A program made the translations under genes and the position numbers. A stretch of 64,000 nucleotides of DNA from Trifolium pratense (taxonomy: Eukaryota; Streptophyta; Magnoliopsida; Fabales; Fabaceae), in the NCBI RefSeq assembly GCF_020283565.1, contig NC_060063.1, forward strand, positions 18,418,720-18,482,719, given 5' to 3'. Positions 59,629-64,000 of this stretch are shown piece by piece (position 1 is the stretch's first letter; each line of letters begins with the position of its first letter). Below the pieces are notes generated by a model that ran no database searches, was not told where the DNA came from, and worked only from the letters and a program-made list of their open reading frames with translations.

Positions 59629-60413
59629 GTCTCTTTGTGCGCAGGATAACATAGTGACAGGATAGGATATAAAATAGGATAAGATATGATAACAGTAGGA
59701 TAACAGTTATACTCAGTTATCGTATCCTGTGTTTGGTGCACACGAGATAACAAACATGATAACTATTTTGTTTCTAATACATAATTGCTCATAATAATAT
59801 GATAAGATATATAACATATTTAAATGACAAAATTACTCTTGTAAAACAATTGTTATTTTTTTAAAATTATTTTGTAATACTTTGAATTTTATAAATAAGT
59901 AATCAAATAACTTTATATAATTTCAAATAAAAATCATGAGAAAATAATCAAGTTTAATTTTTTATATGAATCATGATCAAATAAATAACTCGATATATCT
60001 CATATGTAAATAATAAAATTACCATTGCAAAAGAATTATATTTAATTTTTTATAAAATTTAAATTAATATTCCTATTTGTCAATTTTTTAATAATAATTT
60101 TACTTTAAAATATTGTAATTTTAGTAAAATTTCGACTTTTTAGAATATATAAATTACAAAATTACCCCTGTGAGAAAATCACATATTTGTATTTTAAAAT
60201 ATATTTTATAAAATAAATCAGTAATTTTTTTTCTTATCCTATCCTGCTGGTAACCCAGCTCAGATTCAGGATAAGAATTATAACTGGAGAGACATGATAG
60301 GATAAACTTCAGGATTAACTTATCATATCCTACTGTATCACCAAATACTGGATTGCGGCAAGATATGATACAGTTATCCTATCCTGTCTCTTATCCGGTG
60401 CACCAAACAAAAT
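59629..60413. mobile_element. Inverted-repeat element with AGGATAGGATA motifs (MITE-like)
   Basis: Left TTTGTGCGCAGGATAAC...GACAGGATAGGATA and right (complement) TTTGGTGCACCGGATAAG-AGACAGGATAGGATA are inverted repeats. CAGGATAGGATA-like motifs recur inside both ends. A clear TSD was not found, so borders and superfamily (PIF/Tourist or hAT) are open. Confidence 0.6.
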
Positions 60414-60651
60414 GTTTTTCCTTAAGTTTTGTTAATTAATTTCAATTCAAAATTAGTTTTAAATTGAAGATGGTTTGTGGGTTTTTTAAGGATTGAAGGA
60501 AAGTGAAAGGAAAGAGATCTTGCAACGTCACCAAATTATTACCAAAGTTTGTTTTTTTCTTTTCCCCCTCATTTCAATATTTTTTTTTACATTGTAAAAG
60601 CAATAATTTTGCAACCATGGATTGCACATTTGCACTTGCAATACCGTGGAG

Positions 60652-60906
60652 AAATTTTCTCATCCCACCTACTCACTTTCTCACTCACCCCCTGTTTTTC
60701 CATTTTTCCCCTCGGTCAAAAAATTCGGAAAGCGTTTTCCGAATTTGTTTTGCCTTTGAAAACAACTTCGGAATGTGTTTTCCGAATTTTTTCCAAATTT
60801 GAACAAAAAAATTCGGAAAACGCGTTCCGAATTTTTTGACCAAAGGCAAAAATGGAAAAGACAGGGGGTGGGTGAGAAAGTGAGTAGGTGAGATGAGAAA
60901 TTTTCT
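60652..60906. mobile_element. Mutator-like MITE (about 255 bp)
   Basis: Terminal inverted repeats of about 45 bp share CACCTACTCACTTTCTCACT. The flanks ACCGTGGAG / ACGGTGGAG (60643-60651, 60907-60915) make a 9-bp TSD with one mismatch. The interior carries ATTCGGAAAGCGTTTTCCGA-like palindromes, the same design as 48840-49095. Confidence 0.78.
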
Positions 60907-60973
60907 ACGGTGGAGGGAATAAAGATGGGTCGTAGAAAGAAGGTAGTTAGATCTAGTATTACTAAAAACAATT

Positions 60974-62067
60974 GAACTCTTCTCTCCCGACCCCCCTCAT
61001 TTCTTTTCCACCTCCTGAATTTTCATTTTTGCCCTTGGGGGTACTTCAGTTTATACGAACCGAATTTTTTTGTCATGCTAAAAAATTTCGGTTTATATAA
61101 ACTGAAATATTGTGTTCCAAATTCTTTTCCAGCTTTCCTGCATAAATTCTACATGAGACCCTCAACTTCCACAATTTATTTGAAATACTAAACGATGTCC
61201 GATTTGAGTAAATAACCACTCGTTGGAAAGCTTAGGGTGTCAAGAATACAAATATAATTTTTATTTTGAGGGTTAACTATCCAATTGGTTCAGTTTGACC
61301 AAATAATGGGTACGGGTACAGAAACAGAGCATAAACTTTTCTCAAACTTGCAGGTAGAGTTTCTCATACTATACTTAATGAAATTTAACAATTTCAGTTT
61401 CAATCTTGTAGTACATTTTGTCTTGTTTACACTAGATTAAAAATCATTAGAATACGACTTATATACAGAGAACTATGATAAATTTACCACATGTATCTCT
61501 ACAACATTTTGCAGAAACTTTTCTCAAACTTGTAGGTAGAGTTTCTCATACTATACTTAATAAAATTTAACAATTCCGGTGTCAATCTTGTAGTAAATGT
61601 TGTTTTCTTTACACTGGATTAAAAATCATTAGCATACGACTTATATTCAGAGAGCTATGATAAAGTTACCATATTTATCTCTACAACATTTTGCAGAAAC
61701 TTTTCTCAAACTTGTAGGTAGAGTTTCTCATACTATACTTAATGAAATTTAACAATTCCGGTGTCAATCTTGTAGTAAATTTTGTCTTATTTACACTGGA
61801 TTAAACATCATTAGCATACAACTTATATTCAGAGAGATATGCTAAATTTACCACAGGTAGCTCAACACAAATTTTCACATAAATTTTCCTTCTTTTTGGG
61901 GGGTATATGTTATTTCGGTTTATATAAACCGGATTTTTTTTTCCATGTTTAAAAACTTCGGTTTATATAAACCGAAGTTTGTTGACCAAAAATTTTCAAA
62001 CCGCAAGGAGCAAAATTGGATTTTTGGGGGGTAGAAAAAAAATGAGGGGGTCGGGAGAGAAAAGTTC
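60974..62067. mobile_element. Mutator-like element (1094 bp) with inner tandem repeats
   Basis: Ends GAACTCTTCTCTCCCGACCC and (complement) GAACTTTTCTCTCCCGACCC. The TSD AAAACAATT is exact (60965-60973, 62068-62076). TTTCGGTTTATATAAACCG-type palindromes sit inside each end, and the centre is the repeat block 61170-61865. Confidence 0.9.
61333..61865. repeat. 182-bp tandem repeat (about 2.9 copies)
   Basis: Units start at 61333, 61514 and 61696 with AAACTTTTCTCAAACTTG(C/T)A and include TTAACAATT(T/C)CGGT.TCAAT and ATTCAGAGAG. It lies within the Mutator-like element, and a single related copy is at 36390-36780. Confidence 0.88.
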
Positions 62068-62076
62068 AAAACAATT

Positions 62077-62348
62077 TGCCCATGGTGGGAAAATACTTCA
62101 CTTTCCCATACTAAATGCCACCATGCATTTAGTAAGACTATGTACAATGGTTTATAAGACTATGAAACTATGATACGATAAAAAAATAAATTAGTTTTAG
62201 AACCCCTCTTATCATCCTCTGAACCAAACATATATGTAGAGTCCGTTTGGTTTGACTTATTTTTTTATTTATGCAAAACAACTTATGCAAATAAATAAGC
62301 TTTTATGTATTCTAATAAGTTTTTCAAAGTAATTTATGAGAAAACAGT
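62077..62348. other. Short spacer between MITEs
   Basis: No gene or clear repeat seen. Confidence 0.4.
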
Positions 62349-62357
62349 TTATAAAAA

Positions 62358-62541
62358 GAATTTAATTTATATGCACCGTCGGTGTAAAGTTATTTTGCAC
62401 ATGCATCCAATAATATACCGACACATCATGTATGGTAATTAAAAACACATGATGTGTCACATTTATTAAATGATGTGGCAACGTGTTATTGGATGCATGT
62501 GTAAAAAAATGTTACACTGACGGTGCAAAGCAATTAAACTC
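62358..62541. mobile_element. Mutator-like MITE (184 bp)
   Basis: Ends GAATTTAATTTATATGCACC and (complement) GAGTTTAATTGCTTTGCACC. The inverted repeats run about 55 bp to CATGCATCCAATA. The TSD TTATAAAAA is exact (62349-62357, 62542-62550). Older relatives lie in the CCC1 upstream duplication. Confidence 0.9.
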
Positions 62542-62641
62542 TTATAAAAATACAATTTTTGTCATTTAAAACTTATGAGTTATCATAAAAATTTATTTAT
62601 TTGCATAAGCTAGTTTCATAAATTCAAAAATAGGTCAAATC

Positions 62642-63273
62642 TAGGGTTGCTTGCAGTTCGGTTTGGATTGGTTTTGAGGCAAAAACTCATCCGAACCAAA
62701 AATAAATTTATTTGCGGTTCGGTTCAGTTTTGGATGACAAACAAAAAAATCTAATCCGATCCGATCCAATTTTATGCGGTTTAATTTGGATCGGTTTTTG
62801 GACATCCAAATTATAAAATGTAAATGTTTTTATCAAATATTAATATTATAAAAAACACTATAAAATAATAGTTTGACTTTTTTGACAAAATAAATATTTA
62901 GTTTGATGTAAGAAATAACATATAATATATTAAAAGTTAATATTTTGGAATGACAATTGTCAATTATATATTTTTTTTTACAAAAATTGTCAATTATATT
63001 TGAAACATATCAAAAGGTGAAAAATTAATTAAATTAAACTAACAAATAGTATTAACAAAATTTTAAAAAATAAATAAATATTAAAATATATGTATGCGGT
63101 TTAGTTCGGTTTTGATCGGTTTTGAAAAATTGATCCGAAATCCGATTCGATCTAGCGGTTTTCTCAAAAGGACATCCAAACACATCAAAAAATATTAGGT
63201 TTTTTGCGGTTTTCAGTTTTTTTGTATCGGTTTGCGATTTTTATTTGGATTGGTTTGAATTTGAGCACCCCTA
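62642..63273. mobile_element. hAT-type non-autonomous element (632 bp)
   Basis: Ends TAGGGTTGCTTG and (complement) TAGGGGTGCTCA. The 8-bp TSD GTCAAATC is exact (62634-62641, 63274-63281). The interior is rich in GCGGTTCGGTT/GATCGGTTTTTGG. It has no transposase. Confidence 0.88.
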
Positions 63274-63281
63274 GTCAAATC

Positions 63282-64000
63282 CAAACAAGCCCGTAATCAA
63301 AATCTATTCCATTCCTCCTCTATTTTGAACCAAACACTTAAATAATTAAAATCATTCCCCTCATCTTCTCTCCCATCCATTAAAATATCTCCCTTCTGTT
63401 GGTTGAACCAAAAAGACCCTAAGATTTAATTTTTTTTTTTTAATAAAAATATAATATTATATATCTTCTTCTATAAATAAAGGGAAAACTTACTTTTTGG
63501 TGTAGCATTTTTTAAATACCATTAGTTTTTTTTACCCTCTTAACTTTTATACTTTCTCGTTACAAAAAAAATACTTTCTTAACTTCTATGACTTCTTTTA
63601 TTAAAAAAAATATATAAATGTATAGGAAAATTTTAGAACATAATCTTTTACGCAATTTGGTAGAATAGAGAAAATGGATTACACAGCCACTGGTAACCTA
63701 TATAAATTTACTCTTTTTTACCTTTTTTTATATCTCATTCTTTATTCTTTTTCATATTTTTTATTTTACAGGACTTTCAAAACATATTTTTCCCACAGTG
63801 TTGTTATTCAACCAACAACCACGACAAAAAAGGGATCATTCCAACCATGGATTCAAATTGCGGTCCACATCTGCAATTGTGCCGCAATATTGCTGATGGT
63901 AGTCTTTACAACTGCATTGCACTTCAATTGCAGTGTGATTTTCAATTTCGTGCACGACCGCATCAACAACCACATAAGACAATTTTAATTATATTTGTTC
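63282..64000. other. Right-edge spacer, no gene supported
   Basis: AT-rich. The open frame 63674-63988 has no known domain. Its text CAACCATGGATT...GCACTTC... resembles 60612-60641, so it is more likely part of a repeat. Confidence 0.4.

Overview
Nuclear DNA of a flowering plant, most likely a legume (Medicago/clover/pea group; inferred). The base composition is AT-rich and genes are interrupted by introns with GT..AG borders. The window holds one Ogre-like giant LTR, two Sirevirus-type copia elements and many MITEs. Only two genes look intact: a type I (M-gamma) MADS-box gene at 8171-9346 (+) and a 13-exon cation-chloride cotransporter of the CCC1 type at 42577-58539 (+). Almost everything else is transposable elements, and many of these could be bounded to the base by their target-site duplications (TSDs).

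Layout. 1-747: end of a copia element running off the left edge (LTR 445-747). 866-3377: a 2.5 kb solo LTR of Ogre-like type with TSD AAATT. 3383-8170: AT-rich spacer with a degenerate minisatellite and an (AT)38 tract. 8171-9346: the MADS gene, with a repeated C-terminal tail. 9941-10123: a SINE with a 16-bp TSD. 10731-11254: a truncated MADS pseudogene. It was hit first by a short retroposon (15-bp TSD) and then by copia element A (11255-30836, minus strand, TSD AAAAT). The pseudogene's last bases resume at 30842. Inside A sits a solo gypsy-type LTR B (16817-27908, TSD ATTAA). Inside B sits a second copia element C (19006-27465, minus strand, TSD ATACT), related to A.

A and C both have full-length LTR pairs (1170 and 1042 bp; about 9 and 4 differences by eye), yet neither could encode its own replication. 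A has no gag or reverse transcriptase (RT). C keeps an open gag-protease-integrase frame of 1157 codons that appears to jump straight to the last residues of RNase H, so RT is missing. Both carry remnants of an envelope-like reading frame. The simplest reading is a family of RT-less Sireviruses that moved with enzymes supplied in trans. LTR divergence and nesting agree on the order A, then B, then C.

30837-42576 is an archive of DNA-transposon derivatives: a CACTA-like element containing a fold-back Mutator-like element, a Helitron-like segment, a 150-bp hairpin, and a tandem duplication split by another Mutator-like element. The CCC1 upstream region is itself a tandem duplication of about 350-365 bp that stops about 75 bp before the ATG. 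CCC1 introns hold a 256-bp Mutator-like MITE, a Stowaway MITE and older debris. 58860-63273 is a MITE cluster: Stowaway, three Mutator-like elements with 9-bp TSDs, one hAT and one unassigned. The two genes have no visible functional link. MADS M-gamma proteins act in reproductive or endosperm development; CCC1 moves K+, Na+ and Cl- across membranes.
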